The position numbers and the translations under genes were made by a program. Shown here in pieces: positions 27,292-35,240 of a stretch of DNA of 50,505 nucleotides (positions within the stretch are counted from its first letter, which is position 1; every line of letters starts with the position of its first letter). The DNA lies in the NCBI GenBank assembly GCA_024413595.1, contig JAKSUC010000004.1, positions 74,555-125,059 of the forward strand, written 5' to 3'. The notes beneath the pieces were generated by a model, which did no database searches, had not been told where the DNA came from, and was given only the letters and a program-made list of their open reading frames with translations. Origin of the DNA: Bacteroidales bacterium. GTDB taxonomy: Bacteria; Bacteroidota; Bacteroidia; Bacteroidales; UBA3824.

Positions 27292-28674
27292 ATGGCAAAA
27301 GATATAAATAGACGACAATTTTTAGAAATTGCAGGAGCTTCAGTTATAACAACAGCTATTGCATCAACAGGTTGTAGTTCAGATAAAAATCCAGTTACAT
27401 CAGAAAAAATTACAACATCTTCAAATACAGAAATACCAACTGACAAAATGACTTATCGAATAAATAAATCAACAGGAGATAAGGTATCATTGTTAGGTTA
27501 TGGTTGTATGCGTCTACCAACCACAAGTCAAACAAGTGCGCGAGAAAGTGAAGATGAAATAGATCAAGAAATGGTCAATAAATTAACTGATTATGCTATT
27601 GAACATGGAGTAAATTTGTTTGATACTTCACCAGCATATTGTAAAGGAAAATCAGAACATGCAATGGGTATTGCATTAAGTCGTTATCCTCGAGATAAAT
27701 ATTTTGTTTCAACAAAATTATCCAACTTTTCGCCTGATACACAAACACATGATGGATCTATTGCTATGTATCACAATTCTTTAAAAGAATTGCAAGTTGA
27801 TTATATTGATTATTATCTACTTCATGGCATAGGAATGGGAGGGTTAGACGCTTTTAATCAAAGATATGTAAATAATGGATTGTTAGATTTTTTGATGGAA
27901 GAGCGCAAAGCTGGTAGAATAAGAAATCTCGGTTTTTCTTATCATGGTGATTTTGAATTGTTTAATTACATAATGGAACATCAAGATCAATATAAATTTG
28001 ATTTTGTTCTTTATCAAATAAATTATGTAGATTGGAAATATTCAAATGCAGAATATATTTATAATCAGTTAGAAAGTCACGGAATATCAGTTTTGATTAT
28101 GGAACCATTGTTGGGAGGTAGATTGTCAAAATTGCCACAACATTTGGCTCAAAAATTACAAGAAAAGCGACCTGAAAAAAGTATAGCATCTTGGGCATTC
28201 CGTTTTTGTGGTTCATTGCCTAATACACTTTCAGTATTAAGTGGTATGACTTATATGGAACATTTACAAGATAATATATTATCATATTCACCATTAGAAC
28301 CATGTTCTGATTCAGAATTAGAATTGTTGCAAAATGTTGCACAACAATTTATGGAATTTCCATTGATACCTTGTACCGCTTGTCAATATTGTATGCCATG
28401 TAAATATGGAATAGATATTCCAGGAATATTTGCACATTATAATAAATGTGTCAACGAAGGAAATAATCCACCAAACAATCAAGATCCTAATTATGCCAAA
28501 GCACGTAGAGCATTTTTGGTAGGTTATGATCGCAGTGTACCTAAATTACGACAAGCATCACATTGTATAGGATGTAATGAATGTGTTTCTCATTGTCCAC
28601 AAGGAATTAGAATTCCACAAAAATTATCAGATATAGATGCTTATGTTGAAAAATTAAAAACAGAAAAGTTTTAA
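27292..28674 (+). CDS. Tat-signal aldo/keto reductase with 4Fe-4S domain
   Basis: 460 residues from the ATG at 27292; a TTG nine bases upstream would only add three residues. The N-terminus has a twin-arginine motif NRRQFLEIAG and a lipobox (STGC), so a Tat-exported lipoprotein is predicted. The aldo/keto reductase barrel follows (YGCMRLPTT, NLFDTSPAY with Asp and Tyr, STKL with Lys, YYLLHG with His), so the catalytic tetrad is present. The C-terminal quarter carries Cys motifs CTACQYCMPC and CIGCNECVSHC for iron-sulfur clusters. Its operon partner is the polyferredoxin, which could supply or take electrons. The substrate is unknown. Confidence 0.88.
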   Translation: MAKDINRRQFLEIAGASVITTAIASTGCSSDKNPVTSEKITTSSNTEIPTDKMTYRINKSTGDKVSLLGYGCMRLPTTSQTSARESEDEIDQEMVNKLTDYAIEHGVNLFDTSPAYCKGKSEHAMGIALSRYPRDKYFVSTKLSNFSPDTQTHDGSIAMYHNSLKELQVDYIDYYLLHGIGMGGLDAFNQRYVNNGLLDFLMEERKAGRIRNLGFSYHGDFELFNYIMEHQDQYKFDFVLYQINYVDWKYSNAEYIYNQLESHGISVLIMEPLLGGRLSKLPQHLAQKLQEKRPEKSIASWAFRFCGSLPNTLSVLSGMTYMEHLQDNILSYSPLEPCSDSELELLQNVAQQFMEFPLIPCTACQYCMPCKYGIDIPGIFAHYNKCVNEGNNPPNNQDPNYAKARRAFLVGYDRSVPKLRQASHCIGCNECVSHCPQGIRIPQKLSDIDAYVEKLKTEKF

Positions 28675-28695
28675 AAAAATATTTCAATATTAAAT

Positions 28696-28732
28696 AAAAG
28701 GTGCAAAATTAATTAACTTTTGCACCTTTTTT
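28696..28732 (+). terminator. Rho-independent terminator of the polyferredoxin operon
   Basis: AAAAGGTGCAAAA (28696-28708) pairs fully with TTTTGCACCTTTT (28718-28730), followed by T's. Confidence 0.9.
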
Positions 28733-28890
28733 GTTTATACAAAGTATGAAAATAACTATATTATGGATCTTTAAGCAAAAATATTATTTATAAATTTTAG
28801 ATTTTCAATGATTTATGTATATTGTTAAAATAATGTTTCATAAATGATAATTTTTTGTCCAAAAAATTTTGAGTTAATAATAAAAACACA

Positions 28891-28898
28891 TAAATTTG
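28891..28898 (+). promoter_or_regulatory. TAnnTTTG promoter box for glycogen synthase
   Basis: TAAATTTG; predicted start near 28905 with a leader of about 88 bases. The stretch 28733-28890 upstream is AT-rich and shows no gene. Confidence 0.5.
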
Positions 28899-28912
28899 AA
28901 TATATAATTTAC

Positions 28913-28958
28913 ATAATTTAGTATTTCATATAATATTATAAATCAATAATTTAGTATT
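28913..28958 (+). repeat. Two 13-base direct repeats in the glycogen synthase leader
   Basis: ATAATTTAGTATT occurs at 28913-28925 and 28946-28958, a 33-base period, between the promoter box and the start codon at 28993. It could be an operator or chance in AT-rich DNA. Confidence 0.4.
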
Positions 28959-28992
28959 GAAATAATTTTTCTGAACTATTAATTTAAAGAAA

Positions 28993-30813
28993 ATGGTTAA
29001 AGAAAAGGAAAATAAAAAACTTTTTCAGCAAACAATGCTTTTTGAGGTTGCATGGGAAGTATGTAACCAAGTTGGTGGAATTTATACTGTAATAAGATCA
29101 AAAATTCCTGCAGTAGTAAGTAAATGGAATAAAGATAATTACATTTTATTAGGTCCTTATTTTGAAAGTCAAGCATCTCCAGCTTTTGATGCCATTGATG
29201 ATTTGTCAGATCCAATAGGATTAGCAATTCACACAATGCGTGAAAGAGGTTTTGATGTTAGATATGGTCATTGGTTGGTAACAGGTCGTCCAAAAGTAAT
29301 TCTTTTTAATCCTTTTACAATATTTAATCGATTAGGAGATATTAAATATAAATTATGGGCAGATCATTATATTTCAATTGATTATGACGATGATTTAACA
29401 AATCAAGTTTTATCTTTTGGATATCAAGTAACAGAATTTTTAAGAATTCTTGTTAATAATGATATGCAACAGCAAAATATTATAGCTCATTTTCATGAAT
29501 GGATGGCAGGAGTTCCAATTATGGACATTCGTAAAGAAAAAATGCCAATAAAGACAGTTTTCACTACTCATGCAACAATGTTGGGTAGATATTTAGCAAT
29601 GAATGATCATAATTTTTATAATAATTTGCCTTTTTATAATTGGGAAGACGAAGCAAAACACTTTAATATATATCCAATTGTTCAATTAGAACGTGCAGCA
29701 GCTCATGGAAGTCACGTTTTTACAACAGTAAGTGATATTACAGCTCTTGAATGTACTCATTTATTGGGTAGAACTCCTGATTTTGTATTGCCAAATGGTT
29801 TAAATATTGAACGATTTGAAGCCTTACACGAATTCCAAAATCTACATTTTGATTATAAAGAGCAAATTAATGAATTTGTGATGGGTCATTTTTTCCAAAG
29901 TTATTCTTTTAATCTTGACAAAACTTTGTATTTCTTCTCTTCAGGTCGTTTTGAATATCAAAACAAAGGTTTTGATTTAACGCTTGAGGCTTTGGCAAGA
30001 TTAAATTATAAAATGAAACAAGAAAATATAGATTCAACTGTTGTATTCTTTTTAATAACACGTCAACCTTATTATTCATTTAACGCACAAGTTCTTCATT
30101 CAAAAGCACTTATGGAAGAAATTAAGCGCAATACAGAAGAAATTGAACGTAATTTAGGACGAAATTTATTTTATTCTGTTACCCAAAATAATGGTTCTTA
30201 TAAGTTGCCAAATCTCAATGAATTAATTGAGGAACATATGGAACTTAAATTAAGACGTAATGTTCAAACTTGGAAAAGTAACAATTTGCCATATATTGTA
30301 ACTCATAATTTAAAGAACGAAAATGATCCAGTTCTTAATTTCTTGAGAATGTCAAATTTGATAAATAATCGCGAAGATAAAGTTAAAGTTGTTTATCATC
30401 CTGATTTTATCAATTCAGCAAATCCTTTGTTCCATATGGAATATGGTCAATTTATTCGTGGATGTCACTTAGGAGTTTTCCCATCATATTATGAACCATG
30501 GGGTTATACACCATTGGAATGTATGGCGAGTGGTATTCCTTCTATAACAAGTGATTTAGCTGGTTTTGGCTCTTATATTAAAGCACATTTTGATGATTGC
30601 GAAAAAATGGGTCTTTATGTTGTTAATAGAAAGAATGTTAGCTATAATGATAGCGCAGAACAATTAGCAAATTTAATGTTGCGATTTGTTAAACTAAATC
30701 GTCGTGAACGTATTAGTATGCGTAATAATGTTGAAGAAAATTCTACACACTTTGACTGGACAAATTTGGCTCTATATTATTTTAAAGCATATGATGAAGT
30801 ATTATGTCGTTAA
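28993..30813 (+). CDS. Glycogen synthase, GT3 family
   Basis: 606 residues of the eukaryote-like GT3 glycogen synthase family, which Bacteroidota use in place of or beside GlgA (GT5). It extends alpha-1,4-glucan chains from a nucleotide-glucose donor. Family marks are FEVAWEVCNQVGGIYTVI at the start, HFHEWMAG, TTHATMLGRY, VSDITALE, LPNGLNIERF, and the donor-site FPSYYEPWGYTPLECMASG with Glu501 and Glu509. The order and length match the family. It is encoded alone, between terminators. The yeast-type allosteric arginine cluster is not obvious, so control by glucose-6-phosphate is unlikely but was not tested. Confidence 0.93.
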   Translation: MVKEKENKKLFQQTMLFEVAWEVCNQVGGIYTVIRSKIPAVVSKWNKDNYILLGPYFESQASPAFDAIDDLSDPIGLAIHTMRERGFDVRYGHWLVTGRPKVILFNPFTIFNRLGDIKYKLWADHYISIDYDDDLTNQVLSFGYQVTEFLRILVNNDMQQQNIIAHFHEWMAGVPIMDIRKEKMPIKTVFTTHATMLGRYLAMNDHNFYNNLPFYNWEDEAKHFNIYPIVQLERAAAHGSHVFTTVSDITALECTHLLGRTPDFVLPNGLNIERFEALHEFQNLHFDYKEQINEFVMGHFFQSYSFNLDKTLYFFSSGRFEYQNKGFDLTLEALARLNYKMKQENIDSTVVFFLITRQPYYSFNAQVLHSKALMEEIKRNTEEIERNLGRNLFYSVTQNNGSYKLPNLNELIEEHMELKLRRNVQTWKSNNLPYIVTHNLKNENDPVLNFLRMSNLINNREDKVKVVYHPDFINSANPLFHMEYGQFIRGCHLGVFPSYYEPWGYTPLECMASGIPSITSDLAGFGSYIKAHFDDCEKMGLYVVNRKNVSYNDSAEQLANLMLRFVKLNRRERISMRNNVEENSTHFDWTNLALYYFKAYDEVLCR

Positions 30814-30835
30814 TTATTAGATATTAACCACAAAA

Positions 30836-30870
30836 AAAATCCCTATGAATTTTATTTCATAGGGATTTTT
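30836..30870. terminator. Bidirectional terminator between convergent genes
   Basis: AAAATCCCTATGAA (30836-30849) pairs with TTCATAGGGATTTT (30856-30869) around a six-base loop; A's before and T's after serve both strands. Confidence 0.9.
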
Positions 30871-30894
30871 ATTTATAAGTTATTATTTATTTAT

Positions 30895-31554
30895 TTATTT
30901 ATTTAGAATTTTCTTAGCTACAATTTGCGCAATTTTTTCAGCTTCTTTATCATTTGGATGTATAGAGTCAGGAAAATTATCTCCATCATTAATTAATTCG
31001 CTGTGAAAATCAATTAATTCTAAATTATTTTGTTTAGCAATATTTTCAATAATAGGAATAATTCCGTTAACAATGCAACTATCACTAATAGCCCAAGCAT
31101 TTCCAAAAGCAGGAGCTGGATTACAAATAATAATTCTAGGATTAGATTTTAAAGATTTTAATGTATCAATAAGTGATTGATAATCAGATTTAAATCTTTC
31201 TTGGTTCCAATTTTGAGGTTTAGAGTCGTTAGTACCAAGTTTTACAACAATGATGTCTGGATTAAGAAGAATTGCATTTGAAAATTCTTTTGTTGTCCAA
31301 TAAGTGTAGTCACCTTCTTTTTGTAACGTTGTTCCACTACGACCACAATTTTCAACAATATATTCGTCACCTAAAATTTTGTTAAGTTGAACAGGCCACG
31401 TGTATTTACTTTGATCAGAAATTCCGTGACCTTCTGTAATACTATTTCCAATACAAGCAATTTTGATTTGTTGTTTAACATTTTGTGTATTATTATTTTG
31501 ACAGCAACTGCTGATTATACACAACAAACTAATTATTAAAAAATATTTTTTCAT
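30895..31554 (-). CDS. SGNH/GDSL hydrolase lipoprotein
   Basis: 219 residues from the ATG at 31554; a start nine bases upstream is possible. The start MKKYFLIISLLCIISSC is a lipoprotein signal. The SGNH blocks are intact: GNSITEG with the nucleophile Ser (block I), GRSGT with the oxyanion Gly (II), GTNDS with Asn (III), and SIHPN with Asp two residues before and the catalytic His (V). This fits an esterase removing acyl groups from carbohydrates or lipids at the cell envelope, similar to Bacteroidota acetyl-esterases. It lies 29 bases after the WbqC gene and is probably cotranscribed with it. Confidence 0.87.
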   Translation of the reverse strand: MKKYFLIISLLCIISSCCQNNNTQNVKQQIKIACIGNSITEGHGISDQSKYTWPVQLNKILGDEYIVENCGRSGTTLQKEGDYTYWTTKEFSNAILLNPDIIVVKLGTNDSKPQNWNQERFKSDYQSLIDTLKSLKSNPRIIICNPAPAFGNAWAISDSCIVNGIIPIIENIAKQNNLELIDFHSELINDGDNFPDSIHPNDKEAEKIAQIVAKKILNK

Positions 31555-31583
31555 TTTAAACATTTAAATTTAACAATATTAAT

Positions 31584-32207
31584 TTATTTTTTTATTATTT
31601 CTTCAGCTTCAAACCCAATATTAAAAATCATATCTATTATGCTTAGATTAGGAACAAATTTGAATTTTTGATCGAAAACTTGTGGATAAATTATTGTTTT
31701 ATAATAATTTTCATTTTCAATTTGTTGTTTTTTGGGATGAATTATATTTCTTAAATCAAAATAATTATTATCATTTTCTTTAATATAATCTTCTGATAAT
31801 GAAATGTTTGATTTAATGTGTAAAATTTTACAAATTAGATTGGTAATTTCAAGATTATAGTCTAATAAAAATTCATATTTATTAGTGAAAAAAGGTTCAA
31901 AATCATCTCTAAAATATTCAAAAAACGGAGATGAGTTGTATGCAGAAACAATAGTGTGCCAATGTTGCGATTGCCAATGTTCAGAGTAACTTATTTTTGT
32001 ATCTTTCAAAAAATGTTTAGAATTCCCTTTAATAATAGGAATACTTAAATTAACCACGCCAGCAGTAGTTAAAATTTGTGCTCTATTACGAAAACTTTGT
32101 TTTGGAAAATTTTCGAATTGTTCTATAATAACATTGTTGTTTTGAGATATTGCTCTGATATACTGAATGTTTGGTAAATAAGCAGTGCTAAGTAGAATTT
32201 CAGACAT
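31584..32207 (-). CDS. WbqC family protein
   Basis: 207 residues matching the WbqC-like family: ISTAYLPNIQYI-type opening (here LLSTAYLPNIQYI), the conserved SFRNRAQILTTAGVVNLSIPI stretch split by a polar turn, HWQSQHWHTI, and YNSSPFFEYF. In O-antigen clusters WbqC proteins are linked to making amino-sugars, but no reaction is firmly assigned, and in Bacteroidota the gene is usually found outside such clusters. It heads a two-gene operon with the SGNH hydrolase and has its own promoter at 32229. Confidence 0.87.
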   Translation of the reverse strand: MSEILLSTAYLPNIQYIRAISQNNNVIIEQFENFPKQSFRNRAQILTTAGVVNLSIPIIKGNSKHFLKDTKISYSEHWQSQHWHTIVSAYNSSPFFEYFRDDFEPFFTNKYEFLLDYNLEITNLICKILHIKSNISLSEDYIKENDNNYFDLRNIIHPKKQQIENENYYKTIIYPQVFDQKFKFVPNLSIIDMIFNIGFEAEEIIKK

Positions 32208-32228
32208 AGTATTTTTATTTTGTTATTG

Positions 32229-32236
32229 CAAATTTA
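32229..32236 (-). promoter_or_regulatory. TAnnTTTG promoter box, WbqC operon
   Basis: Minus-strand TAAATTTG, about 22 bases before the WbqC start. Confidence 0.55.
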
Positions 32237-32290
32237 AAAAATATCTTAAATTATTCAATATTGAAATAACTATCTATTTATTTTTTTTAT

Positions 32291-32298
32291 TAAATTTG
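32291..32298 (+). promoter_or_regulatory. TAnnTTTG promoter box, AsmA-like gene
   Basis: TAAATTTG, giving a predicted leader of about 27 bases that contains a full Shine-Dalgarno sequence. Confidence 0.6.
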
Positions 32299-32316
32299 TA
32301 ATTGTAAAATCTATTT

Positions 32317-32322
32317 AGGAGG
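32317..32322 (+). promoter_or_regulatory. AGGAGG ribosome binding site, AsmA-like gene
   Basis: AGGAGG nine bases before the ATG at 32332. Unlike the one before corA, no complementary anti-SD is present in the leader. Confidence 0.75.
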
Positions 32323-32331
32323 TAAACATCC

Positions 32332-35190
32332 ATGAAAAAAATTCTCAAAAAATTAGGTAAAGTTTTATTTATAACAGTTATTGTTATATTAGCTTTAATG
32401 GTAATTATTCCATTCTTATTTAAAGATAAATTATTGAATTATGGAACTCAATTGGCAAAAGATTATATCAATGCCGAAGTTTCAATTGATGATTTAAATT
32501 TAAATTTATTCAAAAGTTTTCCTGATGCATCTATCAGTTTGTCAAATGTTTCTGTAAAAGGTGTTGATGAATTTAAAAATGATACTTTAGCACAATTTAA
32601 ACAATTAGATGCTTCTGTAAATTTGATGTCGTTGTTTGGAGGAACTATAAAGGTAAAATCTGTGTTGTTAGATGATCCAAAGTTTAATATTATAGTTTTA
32701 AAAAGTGGAAAACCAAATTATGATATAGTAAAATCAGATTCTACAGAAGTTGTTGAAGAAGACATAGATACAACAAGTTCTTCATTTGCTTTGGCTCTAA
32801 AAAAATTTGAAATCAATAACATGAAAGTTACTTATACTGATAGTATTACAGATGTTCATGCAGTTATTGATACTTTAAATTTTAAACTTCATGGTGATTT
32901 AAGTGATAAAGAAACAATATTGGCTATGCTAATGAATATAGCTCATTTAGATGTTGCAATGGGTCCTATAATTTATATCAACGATGCAATTGTTGATGTA
33001 AAATCAAATTTAGATGCCGATATGGAAAATATGAAATTCTCTTTTAAAGATAATTTATTTAAAATAAATCAATTAGGTTTAAAACTAGATGGTTGGTTGG
33101 CAGTTCCTGATACAAATATTAAAATGGACTTGAAATTTGGGGCTGATAATACTGATTTTAAGAGTGTTATGAGTATGATACCAGCAGAATATGCCAAAGA
33201 ATTAGACGGTGTTAAAACTGCAGGAACATTTAAATTTGAAGGTGGAGCAAAAGGTAATTTTAATGCAATTTCATTCCCTGAATTTTGGGTAAATTTATTG
33301 ATTGATAATGCTCGTTTTCAATATCCTGATTTACCAAAATCTGTTGAAAATATAAATGTTGATGTTAATGTTTCTTGTCCAGGCAATTTAGATAGTTTAT
33401 TTGTTGATGCTAAAAAGGTTCATTTAAATATTGCAGAAAATCCAATTGATGCTCAATTAAAAGTTCAAACATCAGCTAAAGATATAGAATTAGCAGGTAA
33501 TGTGAATGCAGCTCTAGAATTAGCATCTCTTGCTGATGTTGTTCCATTAGAAGATATGACTTTGAAAGGTTTTGTTAAAGCTATTTTAAGTTTTAATGGA
33601 TTTTTGTCGGATATTGATAGTGAACAATATGATAAATTTAATGCAAAAGGAGATATTAATGTAACTAATTTTCAAACTGTTATGACAGATCTTCCTCCTA
33701 TTGATATTCAAAAAGCTCATTTAACTATTTCTCCTAAAAATGGAGATTTAGAATATTTGAATATGAAAATGGGTAAGAGTGATTTTAATCTTAATGGTAA
33801 ATTATATAATATTTTCCAATATGTTTTTGCTGATAGTACACTTAAGGCAAACTTTAATTTCAAGAGTTCTTTGATTGATGTTAATGATATATATTCTTAT
33901 GATCATTCAGTTCCTGAGACAGTTGAAGTTGAAGATACTTCAGCAATCGAAGCTCCAGAAATTCCTAAAAATATTGATTTTGTTTTAAATTCTAATATAG
34001 GTCAAATTAATTATGATAGTTTGGTTATAAATAATTTAACTGGTGTTATTGGTTTAAAAAATGGTGCAGCATTTCTTAATGATTTAAAACTTCAAATGTT
34101 GGGAGGAAAAGTTTTTGCATCTGGAGTTTATGATGCAGGAGATATTATGCGTCCACTTGTAGATTTACAATTAGATTTAAGTCAAGTTGATGTACAACAA
34201 ACAGTTAAATCATTTAATACAGTTCAATCATTAGCACCAATTGCAGAAAATTGCTATGGTGATATAACAGTAAAACTTAATTTTAAATCTTTTATGGATC
34301 ATTATTTAAATCCAGAATTGCCAACAGTAAATGGTGACGGTAGACTTGTAACAAATTCGATTTCAATTAAAGATTCTAAATTGTTTAACATGATTGGAAC
34401 TGCAACTAAAAATTCAAAATTGTCAAATCCATCATTAAAAAATATTGATATTGATTTTAAAATTGTTGATGGCAACGTAATAATTGATACAACAGATTTT
34501 AAACTAAATGATCAAGCAGCTAACTTTGGCGGAAAATTAGGTTTAGATCAAAAACTAGATTTTAATTTTGGAATGACATTGGATAATTCAATTGCAAATG
34601 AATTGTTAGGAAAAGTTGCAGGATCTGAGCGTAGTGGTTCTATAAAAGTTATCGCTAAAATTGGTGGAACTGTTACAGATCCTAAATTAACAGGTTTTAG
34701 TACATCTGCAACAGATGTTCTTAAGGAAGTTGTTACTGAAAAAATTCAAGAAGCTAAAGAACAATTGTCAGAAAAAGCTAAACAATATATTCAAGATGTT
34801 AAGAAAAAAGCAGATGCTGTTATTGCAACTGCTAAAACTACACGTGATTCTTTGATAAATATTGCAGAAACACAATGTGAAAAACTTAAAAAAGAAGCAA
34901 AAGAAATTTCTGATAAAGCTATTGCTGATGCCTCTGCACAAGCTGATAAATTGATTGAAAAAGCAGGTTCTAACCCACTTGCTCAAGCAGCTGCTAAAAA
35001 ATCAGCTGAAGAATTAAAGAAGAAAGCTCAAAAAGAAGCCGATAAAGCTCTTGCTGAAGCTGGTTCTAAAGCAGATAATCTTGTTTCGGCAGCTAAAACA
35101 CAAGGTAATAAAATTGTTTCTCAAGCAGAAGAAAAAGCTAATCAAATGAATAATGAAGCTATGAAAAAAGCTGAAAGTATCAAAGATTAA
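32332..35190 (+). CDS. AsmA-like protein with long helical tail
   Basis: 952 residues. An N-terminal membrane anchor (about 10-30) precedes an AsmA/TamB-like repeat domain with the opening YGTQLAKDYINAEVSIDDLNLNLFKSFPDASISLSNVSV, cited here only as the region at residues 36-75. The AsmA-like C-terminal block ends near 785. Such proteins are now seen as bridges that may move lipids between inner and outer membranes; their exact cargo is usually unproved. From about 800 to 952 there is an Ala/Lys/Glu-rich helical tail with recurring KADxLxxxA-like units (QADKLIEKAG, KADNLVSAAK), probably a long coiled coil or amphipathic helix in the periplasm. It is encoded alone. Confidence 0.85.
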   Translation: MKKILKKLGKVLFITVIVILALMVIIPFLFKDKLLNYGTQLAKDYINAEVSIDDLNLNLFKSFPDASISLSNVSVKGVDEFKNDTLAQFKQLDASVNLMSLFGGTIKVKSVLLDDPKFNIIVLKSGKPNYDIVKSDSTEVVEEDIDTTSSSFALALKKFEINNMKVTYTDSITDVHAVIDTLNFKLHGDLSDKETILAMLMNIAHLDVAMGPIIYINDAIVDVKSNLDADMENMKFSFKDNLFKINQLGLKLDGWLAVPDTNIKMDLKFGADNTDFKSVMSMIPAEYAKELDGVKTAGTFKFEGGAKGNFNAISFPEFWVNLLIDNARFQYPDLPKSVENINVDVNVSCPGNLDSLFVDAKKVHLNIAENPIDAQLKVQTSAKDIELAGNVNAALELASLADVVPLEDMTLKGFVKAILSFNGFLSDIDSEQYDKFNAKGDINVTNFQTVMTDLPPIDIQKAHLTISPKNGDLEYLNMKMGKSDFNLNGKLYNIFQYVFADSTLKANFNFKSSLIDVNDIYSYDHSVPETVEVEDTSAIEAPEIPKNIDFVLNSNIGQINYDSLVINNLTGVIGLKNGAAFLNDLKLQMLGGKVFASGVYDAGDIMRPLVDLQLDLSQVDVQQTVKSFNTVQSLAPIAENCYGDITVKLNFKSFMDHYLNPELPTVNGDGRLVTNSISIKDSKLFNMIGTATKNSKLSNPSLKNIDIDFKIVDGNVIIDTTDFKLNDQAANFGGKLGLDQKLDFNFGMTLDNSIANELLGKVAGSERSGSIKVIAKIGGTVTDPKLTGFSTSATDVLKEVVTEKIQEAKEQLSEKAKQYIQDVKKKADAVIATAKTTRDSLINIAETQCEKLKKEAKEISDKAIADASAQADKLIEKAGSNPLAQAAAKKSAEELKKKAQKEADKALAEAGSKADNLVSAAKTQGNKIVSQAEEKANQMNNEAMKKAESIKD

Positions 35191-35203
35191 TTTTTAATTA
35201 TAT

Positions 35204-35240
35204 AAAAAAAGCGAGTGAATTTTTCACTCGCTTTTTTTTT
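35204..35240. terminator. Bidirectional terminator between convergent genes
   Basis: GCGAGTGAA (35211-35219) pairs with TTCACTCGC (35223-35231), with A's before and nine T's after. The T run overlaps the stop codon of the C25 protease gene on the minus strand. Confidence 0.92.
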
